A stretch of 36,914 nucleotides of DNA from Helicobacter salomonis (GTDB taxonomy: Bacteria; Campylobacterota; Campylobacteria; Campylobacterales; Helicobacteraceae). Location: NCBI RefSeq assembly GCF_017979425.1, contig NZ_JAERIS010000013.1:1-36914 (forward strand). The letters are read 5' to 3'. This document shows, piece after piece, positions 26,009 to 34,595 of the stretch (the first letter of the stretch is position 1; each line of letters starts with the position of its first letter). The notes under the pieces were generated by a model, which was given only the letters and a program-made list of their open reading frames with translations, did no database searches and had not been told where the DNA came from. The translations under genes and the position numbers were made by a program.

Positions 26009-26527
26009 TTAAACCGCTTCCATGATGAAGTACTTGAGCTGACGGAAGAAATGCTCTTTGTAAAAAGCCACTTCCACACCTAAATCGGGGATTTCAAGGC
26101 GAATGCCCTCATGTTCTGTCCACACGCTCTCCAAACTCAAAGTAATCCCCAGACGCTTGGCAACCTGTGTCTCGAGCGCGCGCAAATCCCCTATTTCTTG
26201 ATTGCAGTAAAGGTAACCTTTGTAGGCATTTTTCTGCTTTTGTACCCATGCACATAACTCATGGTAAATTTCTGGCAAGCACAGCAAACGCCTATGATCA
26301 CCCATGACTTCTAGCAGGTGCTGTAAGCGCGTATCCTCATCTTTTAAAGCATCGCTCAAGAATTTTTGTTTAACAACACGCGAGTAATAGGGAGATTGCA
26401 AGAATTCTATAAAGTCTGGAGATGTATAAAGTACACAGACACGCTCCAAGGCCTCCATGGCCCTTTGTAAATCATCGCCAAAACTCTCCCTAAGTGCCCG
26501 AGCATACTTCTTTGCCACAAGACTCAT
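26009..26527 (-). CDS. atpH: ATP synthase delta subunit AtpH
   Basis: 172 residues. Peripheral-stalk subunit capping F1. The N-terminal helical bundle starts SLVAKKYARALRES and the C-terminal part ends with GIRLEIPDLGVEVAFYKEHF, somewhat diverged from the common IDGSVRGRL tail. The start overlaps the atpF stop by 4 bases. Confidence 0.92.
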   Translation of the reverse strand: MSLVAKKYARALRESFGDDLQRAMEALERVCVLYTSPDFIEFLQSPYYSRVVKQKFLSDALKDEDTRLQHLLEVMGDHRRLLCLPEIYHELCAWVQKQKNAYKGYLYCNQEIGDLRALETQVAKRLGITLSLESVWTEHEGIRLEIPDLGVEVAFYKEHFFRQLKYFIMEAV

Positions 26528-27048
26528 CCCGCCACCTTATCTTGGAGTAAGTGTACATAAGTGGAAGCGTCGAAACCAGCTTGCTCAGTTTTGAAGAGAG
26601 TATCCAAGAGTTCCGCAACGACCTCTTGTTGGATTTTTAACATCTCTTTATCTCTCGTACTCTGATTGTCTTTGATCAGTTTTTCAATAACATTCTTAGC
26701 TTGCTGTTCGTATCTCTGCTCCAACAAGAAGGCTTCTTGTTTGGCGCCAGAAATGATCTGATTAGCCTCTTGCTTGGCTCGCTCCAAGGTCTTAAGCGCG
26801 CGCTCCTTTTCCTCCTTGATGGTTTGGCGTTGTTCTTGCAGGGCACTCAACTTGCTCGCAATTTTAGCACGCCTCTGCTCCAGCATGCGTTTCAAGCTCC
26901 CACTAATGAAATACCAAACCAAAGCCACAAATAGGACAAAGTTCACAACCCTCAAGACAATATCTGTCTGAGAGATATCATGCCCTCCAGCACCCCACAA
27001 AAACGCCCCCCCACACAATAAGAATCCGAGTAACGCACGCTGTACCAA
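26524..27048 (-). CDS. atpF: ATP synthase b subunit AtpF
   Basis: 174 residues. An N-terminal signal-like hydrophobic stretch (1-20) is followed by the membrane helix at about 30-50 (VVNFVLFVALVWYFISG) and a long charged helix with KRMLEQRRAKI. Two different b-type subunits (this and atpF') form the peripheral stalk in Campylobacterota. It lies 9 bases after atpF'. Confidence 0.94.
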   Translation of the reverse strand: MVQRALLGFLLCGGAFLWGAGGHDISQTDIVLRVVNFVLFVALVWYFISGSLKRMLEQRRAKIASKLSALQEQRQTIKEEKERALKTLERAKQEANQIISGAKQEAFLLEQRYEQQAKNVIEKLIKDNQSTRDKEMLKIQQEVVAELLDTLFKTEQAGFDASTYVHLLQDKVAG

Positions 27049-27057
27049 GTTTTGTTC

Positions 27058-27483
27058 CTACATTTGAGATATTTTCTGTCGCAAAGACATCTCCAAGGCG
27101 GGCAAATTCTGGTTTAATTGTAATTGCAATTCACTTTTACTTTCCTTTAGACCTTGCATAAAAATCTCTAGTTCTTTCTGCAGATCGCTCTCCTTTTGGG
27201 CGAGCACATTTTCATAATCCTCCCTGGCTTTTTGTAAGCTATCTTGGAGAATCGTATTGGCTTGGAGTCGCGCCTCTCTGAGTAAACGATCAGCCTCTTG
27301 CTTTAAGTGCGCGATCTCCTGGGTAGTTTTTTCGATGAAAGCCCCATCCTGTCCCATAGAGCCCTCTCGTGTGTCCATGTTAGTCAACATGGGCTTGTAA
27401 ATCCACACATGAGAGAACCACATGAGCAACACAAAAGTCACAAACACTACCAACATCAAATATAGGTTAATCGAAATATCCAC
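27058..27483 (-). CDS. atpF': ATP synthase b' subunit AtpF'
   Basis: 141 residues. A single N-terminal helix (LMLVVFVTFVLLMWFSHVWIY then KPML) and a long helix rich in Gln/Glu/Lys to the end. First gene of the ATP-synthase operon, with a TAGAAT box at 27508-27513. In H. pylori and C. jejuni parB lies just upstream; here birA does. The F0 genes atpB and atpE are not in the window, as is normal for this phylum. Confidence 0.94.
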   Translation of the reverse strand: MDISINLYLMLVVFVTFVLLMWFSHVWIYKPMLTNMDTREGSMGQDGAFIEKTTQEIAHLKQEADRLLREARLQANTILQDSLQKAREDYENVLAQKESDLQKELEIFMQGLKESKSELQLQLNQNLPALEMSLRQKISQM

Positions 27484-27507
27484 GCTTGATCCTTGCCTAA
27501 AGGGGCG

Positions 27508-27513
27508 ATTCTA
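27508..27513 (-). promoter_or_regulatory. -10 box of the atpF' operon
   Basis: Minus-strand TGTTAGAATCG, an extended -10 box, lies in the 47-base gap between birA and atpF'. Transcription would start near 27502, giving a leader of about 19 bases. Confidence 0.55.
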
Positions 27514-27530
27514 ACAAAGCTTTGCTTAAA

Positions 27531-28151
27531 TCACCTAGCCCCGTAATAGACCTGCTCTCCAATCTGCAAACCTCCATCTTCCAAAATCACAGCATCACGC
27601 AAAGGAACTTTGAGTCCCCCATGGTGGAAGAAGCCATGATGGTGTGCCTTAAATTCTAGGCGATAAGCCTCTAACACTTCTGACCACCCAATGCGCTCTT
27701 GAACGCGTGCCAAAAATCTCTGTAATAACGCGTCTTTATCCACGATCCCCAGTGCACCATAGCGTTCTGCCCTAAGATTAAGGCCAATCCCACAGATCAG
27801 AGTATCGCGCATCATTTGACTCATCACTCCCCCGATTTTATCACCTCCAAGATAGAGATCATTGGGCCACTTGAGCCATACCCGTGCATTGTCCAAACTT
27901 TCTTTGAAAAGAAAACCAAAATACACGCTCCAACTCTGTTTGGGCACATCGTGAGGCAGAGTTCGTATTTTCATTGCAAAGGAAAAAGTCAAGCCCTCCT
28001 CTACCTGCTCCCACGCGCAACCGCGACTCCCCACTCCTGCACTCTGCACTTTGGCAACCACACATATGGGTAACGCAATCGTGTTCTGCCTGATCTGTTC
28101 GGCTAGGTAAACCTGTGTGGAAGGCAGATGCTCAAATGACAAAATCCGCAT
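27531..28151 (-). CDS. birA: Biotin-protein ligase BirA (catalytic domain only)
   Basis: 206 residues. Attaches biotin to the biotin carboxyl carrier protein. It opens with FEHLPSTQ, the usual catalytic-domain start, so the DNA-binding repressor domain of E. coli BirA is absent. The ATP/biotin loop SAGVGSRGCAW and KWPNDLYL are intact. The ATG shares a base with the fmt stop (TAATG). The order fmt-birA matches H. pylori (HP1141-HP1140) and C. jejuni. Confidence 0.94.
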   Translation of the reverse strand: MRILSFEHLPSTQVYLAEQIRQNTIALPICVVAKVQSAGVGSRGCAWEQVEEGLTFSFAMKIRTLPHDVPKQSWSVYFGFLFKESLDNARVWLKWPNDLYLGGDKIGGVMSQMMRDTLICGIGLNLRAERYGALGIVDKDALLQRFLARVQERIGWSEVLEAYRLEFKAHHHGFFHHGGLKVPLRDAVILEDGGLQIGEQVYYGAR

Positions 28152-29050
28152 TATGTTAATACACTTCCCAGTTTGAGGCGTTTACCACTCACATAGCTTT
28201 TAGCACAGATTCTCTGCTTGCCGGGGGCTTGCAGGTGTGCAATTTTAAGGATTCCCCGAGCACAACCCACCAGCACACTTTCTTGATCGAAACCTAAAAG
28301 GCTTCCTAGTTCATGCACGCTCTGCTCATCCAGCAATTCTACGCCAAAGAGTTTGAGTCCACTTGCCAAAAACACCCCAGGCCAAGGGTCATAGGCTAGG
28401 GCTTTTAAAAACACTTCTTTAGCATTGTGAAATGCAACTAATCCGTCCTGCTTGAGAATTTTGGCACAATAACTTGCTTGAGCATGATCTTGAGCGATGG
28501 GGTTAAAGGGTTGTTTCAAAATATCGCTGAGTAATTGAGCCCCCAGGGGAGCCAAAAGCGCGCTCAACTCTGGCGCACTTAGATAGCGTTCTTTGGGCAT
28601 GCGTGCAGTACCCAAAATATCCCCTGCGTCCATCTGTGCGTTCATGGCAATCACGCTCACTCCAAATTCTGGCACATCTTTTAAAATCATTTCCTGGATG
28701 GGTGATGCTCCTCTGAATTGGGGCAAAATCGAGCCATGCAAGTTCAAACAAGGCGCAATGTCCAGCAGAGTTTGGGGGAGAATTTTGCCATAAGCGACCA
28801 CGACGATCGCATCAGGTTTAAGGGCAGCTATTGTCTCAATCGTAGAAGTATCTAACTTGATTGGTTCGAAAATGGGAATATGCGGATGGGTGCGTTGCAA
28901 GAACTCTTTGGTGGCAGAGTGCTTGAGTTTTTGGGTGCGCCCAAAAGGTTTGCTAGGTTGTGTAAAAAGGGCAACGATGTCAAAGTGATCTAAGAGATAA
29001 TCCAGGACAATTCGGGCAAAGGGGGAAGTTCCCATGAAAATTAAACGCAT
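28151..29050 (-). CDS. fmt: Methionyl-tRNA formyltransferase
   Basis: 299 residues. Formylates initiator Met-tRNA with 10-formyl-tetrahydrofolate. N-terminal LIFMGTSPFA, catalytic HGSILPQFRGASPIQ near residue 104 and a C-terminal OB-like domain from about 205 with DPWPGVFL are the family marks. Length matches H. pylori (303). The upstream gap of about 195 bases holds a TAGAAT box at 29184-29189. Confidence 0.96.
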   Translation of the reverse strand: MRLIFMGTSPFARIVLDYLLDHFDIVALFTQPSKPFGRTQKLKHSATKEFLQRTHPHIPIFEPIKLDTSTIETIAALKPDAIVVVAYGKILPQTLLDIAPCLNLHGSILPQFRGASPIQEMILKDVPEFGVSVIAMNAQMDAGDILGTARMPKERYLSAPELSALLAPLGAQLLSDILKQPFNPIAQDHAQASYCAKILKQDGLVAFHNAKEVFLKALAYDPWPGVFLASGLKLFGVELLDEQSVHELGSLLGFDQESVLVGCARGILKIAHLQAPGKQRICAKSYVSGKRLKLGSVLT

Positions 29051-29183
29051 GTGTCATTCTCAATGAAGATCGCCTTTCCCCAGATGGCTAAGGCACACAA
29101 AATGCCAAGCTGCTCTGCTGTGTTTCCACCCTGAAGCGTTGACTTAACACTCTATTGCATAGGTCTGAAAAAAGGCAAGCCCG

Positions 29184-29189
29184 ATTCTA
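29184..29189 (-). promoter_or_regulatory. -10 box for fmt-birA
   Basis: Minus-strand TGTGCTAGAATCGGG is an extended -10 box. It would give an fmt leader of about 128 bases with no ORF that I can support. Confidence 0.5.
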
Positions 29190-29221
29190 GCACAATATTG
29201 CTTATGCTCTGATAAATCTGA

Positions 29222-29227
29222 TAGAAT
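29222..29227 (+). promoter_or_regulatory. -10 box for the COG3014-type lipoprotein
   Basis: TAGAAT in TCTGATAGAATAGG starts 24 bases before the GTG start, with AAGGAG between. Confidence 0.5.
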
Positions 29228-29245
29228 AGGATCTAAGGAGAGCAT

Positions 29246-30616
29246 GTGAAAATGTGGCGTTATTGTTATGCAATCTTGATTGTATTATTCTTTGCGGGCT
29301 GCACAGGGCATCGTTCAGAATTCGCTCGTTTTGATCGTGCATATTATTCTCCTCTTGGCATGCAAAATGCTTATCTCTTTTCCACACAAATGAGCACTAA
29401 AGATCATAAAGATGGTTCGCTTTGGGATTTACAAAGGGGCATGAGTGCATTGATGTTGGGACAGTATAAGGATTCCATCAGTGCGCTCGATGCGGCAGAA
29501 ACCCTGTATAATCACCACATTAATTTATTCAACAAATCTATGAGCAATGTAGGTGCGGTGCTGGTCAATGACAATGTCAAGACTTATATAGGCAGTATCT
29601 ATGAGAGTGTGCTCATGAATTATTATAAAGCCATGGACTACATGCTCATAGGCGATCCAGCAAATGCACGCGTGGAGTTTAACCGCGCCAACGATAGGCA
29701 GCGGCGCGCCAAGGAATTTTACTACAAACAAATCCAAAAAGCCATCGAGAAGATGCGCGAAAAGGGGTCTGCCAGACTGAGTGCACAGGATTCCGAATCG
29801 AAAGTCCAAGAAGTGCTGAGTGAAAACTATTCTAATTTGGACCGCTTTGCCGCTTATAGTGATTTAATTAACCCAGCCGTTTCTTATCTCTCGGGATTGT
29901 TTTTTGCCCTAAATAGTGAGCGCGCTAAAGGGGTAGACTATCTCAAGGAGGCGTATGGCATCAGCCATGCTATCAGCATCGGTGAAGATTTGCTATTTTT
30001 TCAGCACCCTTCTGAACAAAAATTCACATGGATTTTCATTGAAGATGGCAAACAAGCCACCAAGCAGGAGTTTAAGATTACCCTCCCTATTCCCATTCCT
30101 GAAGGGATTTACACGGCAAGTTTAGCTCTACCCCAGCTGGTAGATGGCACGGACTTTCACAGCAATTTCAGTTTGAGCACAGCGCACCAACAGCGCAATT
30201 TTGAAGAGCTAGTTCTCTTAGACGGATTAATTGGGAATGAATTTAAAAAACAACTGCCCTACATCATTACCCGTGCAATCACTTCCACAGTCTTAAAAGT
30301 AGGGTTAGAGGCCATTTCCAACCAATATCTAGGCGTTTTGGGAGGCTTGTTTTCCTCGCTCTACGCTGCAGTGAGTACCTCTGCGGATATTCGTTCCCCT
30401 ACGATTTTCCCACATAAAATCTATATAGCGCGCGTGAACAATGCCTCTGGCGAGCAGGTGCATATTCGAGCAGATGACCAGGATATTTACAACTTCACTT
30501 TCGTGGAATGCCACGGTGCTGTGCCTCTATCTCCCAACACTTTCTGTGTTAATAAGCATAATATTATTTACATCCGTAGCTTTGGCTATGCCAGTATCGC
30601 TAAGGCCTTATGGTAG
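29246..30616 (+). CDS. COG3014-type outer-membrane lipoprotein with TPR-like repeats
   Basis: 456 residues from a GTG at 29246, five bases after AAGGAG; the ATG at 29252 is an alternative. Signal peptide with lipobox FFAGC (Cys19), and Asn-free +2 (Thr), so outer-membrane sorting is likely. Residues 60-230 have TPR-like helices (GQYKDSISALDAAETLY, GDPANARVEFNRAND) and the block GAVLVNDNVKTYIG with VLMNYYKAMDYM, which are hallmarks of COG3014 lipoproteins as I recall them. The C-terminal half is beta-rich. Function unknown; relatives occur with LpoB-like and LPP20-like genes in other proteobacteria. Neighbouring genes give no pathway. Confidence 0.8.
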   Translation: MKMWRYCYAILIVLFFAGCTGHRSEFARFDRAYYSPLGMQNAYLFSTQMSTKDHKDGSLWDLQRGMSALMLGQYKDSISALDAAETLYNHHINLFNKSMSNVGAVLVNDNVKTYIGSIYESVLMNYYKAMDYMLIGDPANARVEFNRANDRQRRAKEFYYKQIQKAIEKMREKGSARLSAQDSESKVQEVLSENYSNLDRFAAYSDLINPAVSYLSGLFFALNSERAKGVDYLKEAYGISHAISIGEDLLFFQHPSEQKFTWIFIEDGKQATKQEFKITLPIPIPEGIYTASLALPQLVDGTDFHSNFSLSTAHQQRNFEELVLLDGLIGNEFKKQLPYIITRAITSTVLKVGLEAISNQYLGVLGGLFSSLYAAVSTSADIRSPTIFPHKIYIARVNNASGEQVHIRADDQDIYNFTFVECHGAVPLSPNTFCVNKHNIIYIRSFGYASIAKALW

Positions 30617-30753
30617 AAGTTTTTGTGACAAGATAGCTCCTACATTACCTCAAAACTCAATGAGCGAGTCTTTGATGATTAGAAACTCATACATACCTCC
30701 TCTACCTCATATAAGTCCAAAGAGGCGTAAACTTTTGGCATACTTCCCAAGAG

Positions 30754-30824
30754 GGTTGTGCTATCTCAAAATTTGGTTGCTAGTCACTCTGGCTTTTCCT
30801 CTTTTTTAGAGTTGGTAATCCCCA
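30754..30824 (-). repeat. Dispersed intergenic element, copy D
   Basis: Read on the minus strand it contains TTTTGAGATAGCACAACC, 15 of 18 positions like copies A and C. About 55 bases upstream, TAATGCCCGCC is identical to the promoter-proximal sequence next to copy B. Confidence 0.4.
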
Positions 30825-30860
30825 TGGCGGGCATTAGAGGTTGACGCTAACACAGCGTCT

Positions 30861-30866
30861 TATAGT
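30861..30866 (+). promoter_or_regulatory. -10 box of cstA
   Basis: TATAGT follows directly on the perfect inverted repeat GACGCT-AACAC-AGCGTC (30843-30859), which would lie where a repressor or activator could affect polymerase. AAGGGAG lies before the ATG at 30894. Confidence 0.45.
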
Positions 30867-30893
30867 GCGCATGGTAACAAATAAGGGAGTTGC

Positions 30894-32948
30894 ATGAAGA
30901 AAGCGTTGGGTAATTTGGGTTGGGGTCTTGTAGCCATCGTGGGTGCAGTATGCTTGGGGGTGTTGGCCTTACACAAGGGCGAAAGCATTAACACGCTTTG
31001 GCTGGTGTGTGCTGCTATTTGTATCTATTCTTTAGGTTATCGTTTTTACAGCCATTTTGTCGCTTATAGAGTGTTATGTTTAGATGATACGCGCCTAACT
31101 CCTGCCTGCATCCGCAATGATGGACGCGATTATGTTCCTACCAATAAAGCTATCACCTTTGGACATCATTTTGCAGCCATTGCGGGGGCAGGGCCCTTAG
31201 TGGGGCCTATTTTAGCCGCCCAAATGGGGTATTTGCCCTCGGTTCTCTGGATTTTAATTGGGAGCGTGCTGGGGGGCTGTGTGCACGATTTTGTGGTGTT
31301 ATTTGTCTCAATGCGCCGCAATGGAAAATCTCTAGGTGAGATGGTCAAGGAAGAGATGGGAGCGTTGGTAGGCTGGTTTGCGATGTTGGGGATTTTAGGG
31401 ATCATGATCATCATCATTGCAATTTTAGCGATGGTGGTGGTCAAGGCCCTAGCCCACTCCCCATGGGGGCTTTTTACGATCGCCTGCACCATTCCCATCG
31501 CCATTTTCATGGGACTTTACATGCGCTTTTTCAGAGCGAAAGTGCTAGAGAGCTCTTTACTAGGTTTTGCGCTCTTACTCTTGGCGATTTATTATGGCAA
31601 AATCGTGGCCAATGATCCTCTGTTAGCTTCTTACTTCACTCTCTCAGAGGGCACGCTAGCATGGCTCATTATCGCTTATGGGTTCATCGCTTCCATTTTG
31701 CCCGTGTGGTTCTTGCTAGCTCCTAGGGATTATTTGAGCACCTTTTTAAAAATTGGCGTGATTTTGGTGTTGGCTTTGGCGATTATCTTTGTCGCTCCGC
31801 CCTTGCAAATCCCCAAATTAACGCATTTTGTCGATGGAAGCGGACCGGTGTTTGCTGGCGCGCTTTTTCCTTTTCTCTTTATCACCATTGCTTGTGGGAC
31901 GATTAGTGGTTTTCACGCCCTGATCGCTTCAGGCACCACCCCTAAGATGATTGCCAAGGAGAGTCATGCGCGTCTTGTAGGCTATGGTTCTATGGTGATG
32001 GAATCCGCGGTGGCCATCATGGCCTTACTCATGGCTGCCATCTTGCACCCTGGGCTATATTTTGCCATCAACGCGCCCCAAAGCACAATTGGGAGCGACA
32101 TCACAGAAGCGGCCAAGGTGATCAGCTCTTGGGGTTTCTCCATTAGTAAGGAAGAGATAGAGAGTATCACCAAAAACATCGGCGAACAAACTATTTTGAG
32201 TCGCACGGGGGGCGCGCCCACTTTTGCTATTGGACTGAGCATGGTGGTTTACCAACTCCTGGGTGATCCCAGTGTGATGGCTTTTTGGTATCACTTTGCT
32301 ATTCTCTTTGAAGCCTTGTTTATTCTCACAGCTGTGGATGCGGGCACACGCACGGCTCGCTTCATGATCCAAGACATTTTAGGTAATCTCTACAAGCCTC
32401 TGGGCAATACACAATCCTATGGCGCGGGGATTTTTGCCACTCTGCTATGTGTAGCTCTTTGGGGGCATTTTGTGCACCAAGCCACCATTGACCCAAAGGG
32501 AGGCATTTACACGCTCTGGCCCCTTTTTGGAGTGAGCAACCAAATGCTAGCTGGCATGGCACTTTTGCTGGGCACAACCATTCTCTTTAAAATGCAACGC
32601 TTTAAATACGCGCTGGTAACGGCAATCCCTGCGGTCTTAATTTTAGGGATCACCTTTTATAGTGGGATATTAAAGGTGCTGCCTAGGGGGAGTGATAGCG
32701 TGTTAAACCATGTATCCCACGTTGCCACTGCCCAGATTCTCTTAGAAAAACTCGCTCACACTAATGACCCCAAGCAAATTGATCTGCTCAAGCAATCCAT
32801 CGCTAACCACAGCATTGATGCAGTCCTGTGTATTTTTTTCATGGTGGTCGCGCTGATGGTGTTAGTGGCAAGCGTGCGCATTTGTTATCGTGCATGGCGT
32901 GGCGTGATTAACCCACCCTTGGCAGAAAGTCCCCCCGCGCACGCTTGA
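30894..32948 (+). CDS. cstA: Carbon starvation protein CstA (peptide/pyruvate transporter family)
   Basis: 684 residues with about 18 membrane helices; H. pylori CstA (HP1168) is nearly the same length. The family core is clear: [20 protein letters not shown], then [17 protein letters not shown], later [19 protein letters not shown] and [19 protein letters not shown]. In Campylobacter and H. pylori CstA aids peptide uptake, and in E. coli it also takes up pyruvate. It may feed nitrogen and carbon metabolism together with glnA just downstream, 46 bases on, but glnA has its own promoter. Confidence 0.96.
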   Translation: MKKALGNLGWGLVAIVGAVCLGVLALHKGESINTLWLVCAAICIYSLGYRFYSHFVAYRVLCLDDTRLTPACIRNDGRDYVPTNKAITFGHHFAAIAGAGPLVGPILAAQMGYLPSVLWILIGSVLGGCVHDFVVLFVSMRRNGKSLGEMVKEEMGALVGWFAMLGILGIMIIIIAILAMVVVKALAHSPWGLFTIACTIPIAIFMGLYMRFFRAKVLESSLLGFALLLLAIYYGKIVANDPLLASYFTLSEGTLAWLIIAYGFIASILPVWFLLAPRDYLSTFLKIGVILVLALAIIFVAPPLQIPKLTHFVDGSGPVFAGALFPFLFITIACGTISGFHALIASGTTPKMIAKESHARLVGYGSMVMESAVAIMALLMAAILHPGLYFAINAPQSTIGSDITEAAKVISSWGFSISKEEIESITKNIGEQTILSRTGGAPTFAIGLSMVVYQLLGDPSVMAFWYHFAILFEALFILTAVDAGTRTARFMIQDILGNLYKPLGNTQSYGAGIFATLLCVALWGHFVHQATIDPKGGIYTLWPLFGVSNQMLAGMALLLGTTILFKMQRFKYALVTAIPAVLILGITFYSGILKVLPRGSDSVLNHVSHVATAQILLEKLAHTNDPKQIDLLKQSIANHSIDAVLCIFFMVVALMVLVASVRICYRAWRGVINPPLAESPPAHA

Positions 32949-32961
32949 TTTTAGTCTTTTA

Positions 32962-32970
32962 TGTTACAAT
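32962..32970 (+). promoter_or_regulatory. Extended -10 promoter of glnA
   Basis: TGTTACAAT lies 24 bases before the glnA ATG; AAGGTGG serves as ribosome site. No terminator separates cstA and glnA. Confidence 0.6.
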
Positions 32971-32994
32971 GCGCAAAAAAATACAAGGTGGTCA

Positions 32995-34434
32995 ATGGAA
33001 CTTCATAACAGCGATGCAGATGTGCAAAAATTCCTGGATTTTTGCAAAGAGAAAGAAGTGGAATTTGTGGATTTTAGGTTTACTGATGTAAAAGGCACTT
33101 GGAATCACATCGGGTATTCTTTTTCCAGTGTGGATCAGGATTTATTGCAACATGGTATCCCCTTTGATGCGAGTTGCTTTAAGGCATGGCAGAGCATTGA
33201 CAAATCGGACATGATTTTACAGCCTGATTTGGTGCGTTACTTCATTGACCCCTTCAGTGCGGACATCACCGTAGTGGTGTTTTGCGATGTGTGGGACATT
33301 TACAAGCAACAAGAATACGAAAAATGCCCTAGGGTAATTGCCAAGCGCGCCTTAAAACACCTGCAAGAGAGTGGACTAGGGGACATGGTTTACTTTGGGG
33401 CTGAGAATGAGTTTTTCATCTTTGATTCTATCAAGATGAAAGGGGATGTGAATTGCCAATACTACGAGATTGATAGTGAAGAGGGAGAGTGGAATCGCGA
33501 TCGCAGCTTTGAGGGCGGGGTGAATTTTGGGCATCGCACTGGGCGTAAGGGTGGGTATTTGCCAACCCCTCCCACAGACACCATGATGGACTTGCGCGCC
33601 GAGATTGTCAAGGTGTTAAATCAGGTAGGACTAGAAACCTATGTGGTGCATCACGAGTTAGCCCAGGCACAAGGGGAGATCGGGGTGCGTTTTGGTACTC
33701 TGGTAGAGGCCGCTGACAATGTCCAAAAGCTCAAGTATGTGGTGAAAATGGTTGCCCATCTCAATGGCAAAACCGCCACTTTCATGCCCAAGCCCCTTTA
33801 TGGGGATAATGGGAGTGGAATGCACACCCATGTGAGCGTTTGGAAAGGGGGTGAAAACCTCTTTTGTGGAGATGTTTATAAGAATCTCAGCCAAATGGCA
33901 TTGTATTTTTTAGGTGGGGTGTTGAAACACGCTAGGAGTTTAGCTGCCTTCACTAACGCCTCTAGTAATTCTTACAAACGCTTGATCCCCGGGTATGAAG
34001 CCCCCTCAATTCTGACCTATTCAGCACAAAATCGCAGCGCAAGTGTGCGCATTCCCTATGGGGTGAGTGGCAAGGCAACCCGTTTTGAATTGCGCTTTCC
34101 GGATAATTCTTCTAACCCCTATTTGGCCTTTGCGGCAATCTTGATGGCTGGCTTAGATGGGGTGTATACTAAAAGCGATCCAGGTGCCCCGATGGACATG
34201 AACCTTTTCAAACTCACCTTGGATGAGATCAGAGATCAGGGCATTAAACAGCTACCTCATACCTTGCGCAGTGCCCTAGAGGAAATGTTAGCCCATAAGG
34301 ACTACTTGAAAAAGGGTTCGGTTTTTAGCGAGGAATTTATCCAAGCTTACCAGAGTTTCAAATTCAAATCTGAAGTCTTCCCTTGGGAGAGCAAACCCCA
34401 CCCCTTTGAATTTGAAACCACTTATTCTTGCTGA
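32995..34434 (+). CDS. glnA: Glutamine synthetase, type I
   Basis: 479 residues, same size as H. pylori GlnA. Makes glutamine from glutamate, ammonia and ATP. The beta-grasp domain, [32 protein letters not shown] and RIPYG with [19 protein letters not shown] contain the metal and substrate residues. At the position of the adenylylated Tyr397 of E. coli (NLYDL) this protein has NLFKL with Phe405, so it cannot be adenylylated there; H. pylori has the same change. Ammonia assimilation is central in a urease-bearing gastric bacterium. The stop overlaps the ATG of a small basic ORF. Confidence 0.98.
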   Translation: MELHNSDADVQKFLDFCKEKEVEFVDFRFTDVKGTWNHIGYSFSSVDQDLLQHGIPFDASCFKAWQSIDKSDMILQPDLVRYFIDPFSADITVVVFCDVWDIYKQQEYEKCPRVIAKRALKHLQESGLGDMVYFGAENEFFIFDSIKMKGDVNCQYYEIDSEEGEWNRDRSFEGGVNFGHRTGRKGGYLPTPPTDTMMDLRAEIVKVLNQVGLETYVVHHELAQAQGEIGVRFGTLVEAADNVQKLKYVVKMVAHLNGKTATFMPKPLYGDNGSGMHTHVSVWKGGENLFCGDVYKNLSQMALYFLGGVLKHARSLAAFTNASSNSYKRLIPGYEAPSILTYSAQNRSASVRIPYGVSGKATRFELRFPDNSSNPYLAFAAILMAGLDGVYTKSDPGAPMDMNLFKLTLDEIRDQGIKQLPHTLRSALEEMLAHKDYLKKGSVFSEEFIQAYQSFKFKSEVFPWESKPHPFEFETTYSC

Positions 34435-34538
34435 TGGCCAGGCGTAGAAGGGGCGCATCTTTTTGGGACAGCCGCAAAAAATTTAACTTGGTGATGCGCA
34501 TGCTTAAGTTAGCGATGCGCTTCTTAAAAAAGCGCTAA
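34434..34538 (+). CDS. 34-residue cationic amphipathic peptide ORF
   Basis: The ATG shares its A with the glnA stop (TGATG); TAA is at 34536-34538. The product starts [18 protein letters not shown] and ends in two similar units, MRMLK and MRFLK, then KR. Thirteen of 34 residues are Arg or Lys and only one is acidic. The second half would be an amphipathic helix. It recalls the AapA type I toxins of H. pylori (about 30 residues, basic, Trp and Lys-rich, ending LLKR), though similarity is only in composition and layout. No separate Shine-Dalgarno is visible, so translation would depend on glnA. The 3' end carries GCGCTT/AAGCGC, a 6-bp hairpin. Could be a spurious ORF. Confidence 0.45.
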   Translation: MARRRRGASFWDSRKKFNLVMRMLKLAMRFLKKR

Positions 34539-34540
34539 TC

Positions 34541-34554
34541 ATGGTATTAACCAT
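34541..34554. promoter_or_regulatory. Short inverted repeat before the HpaA-family gene
   Basis: ATGGT-ATTA-ACCAT is a perfect 5-bp inverted repeat, followed by TTTT on the plus strand. It could be an operator or a weak terminator for glnA. Confidence 0.3.
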
Positions 34555-34595
34555 TTTAAGCTAGCATAGAAAAATTTTTTAAAAAAAGGATTCAT

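Larger units (their letters stand above)
30617..30893. other. 277-base intergenic region before cstA
   Basis: No supported gene. It holds repeat copy D (about 30754-30824, minus strand), a GACGCT/AGCGTC hairpin at 30843-30859 and the cstA promoter. Confidence 0.6.

Noticed and set aside
30441-30809. 122-residue plus-strand ORF overlapping the COG3014-type gene
   Set aside because: Most of it is inside the lipoprotein gene in another frame; the remainder has no recognisable protein or ribosome site.
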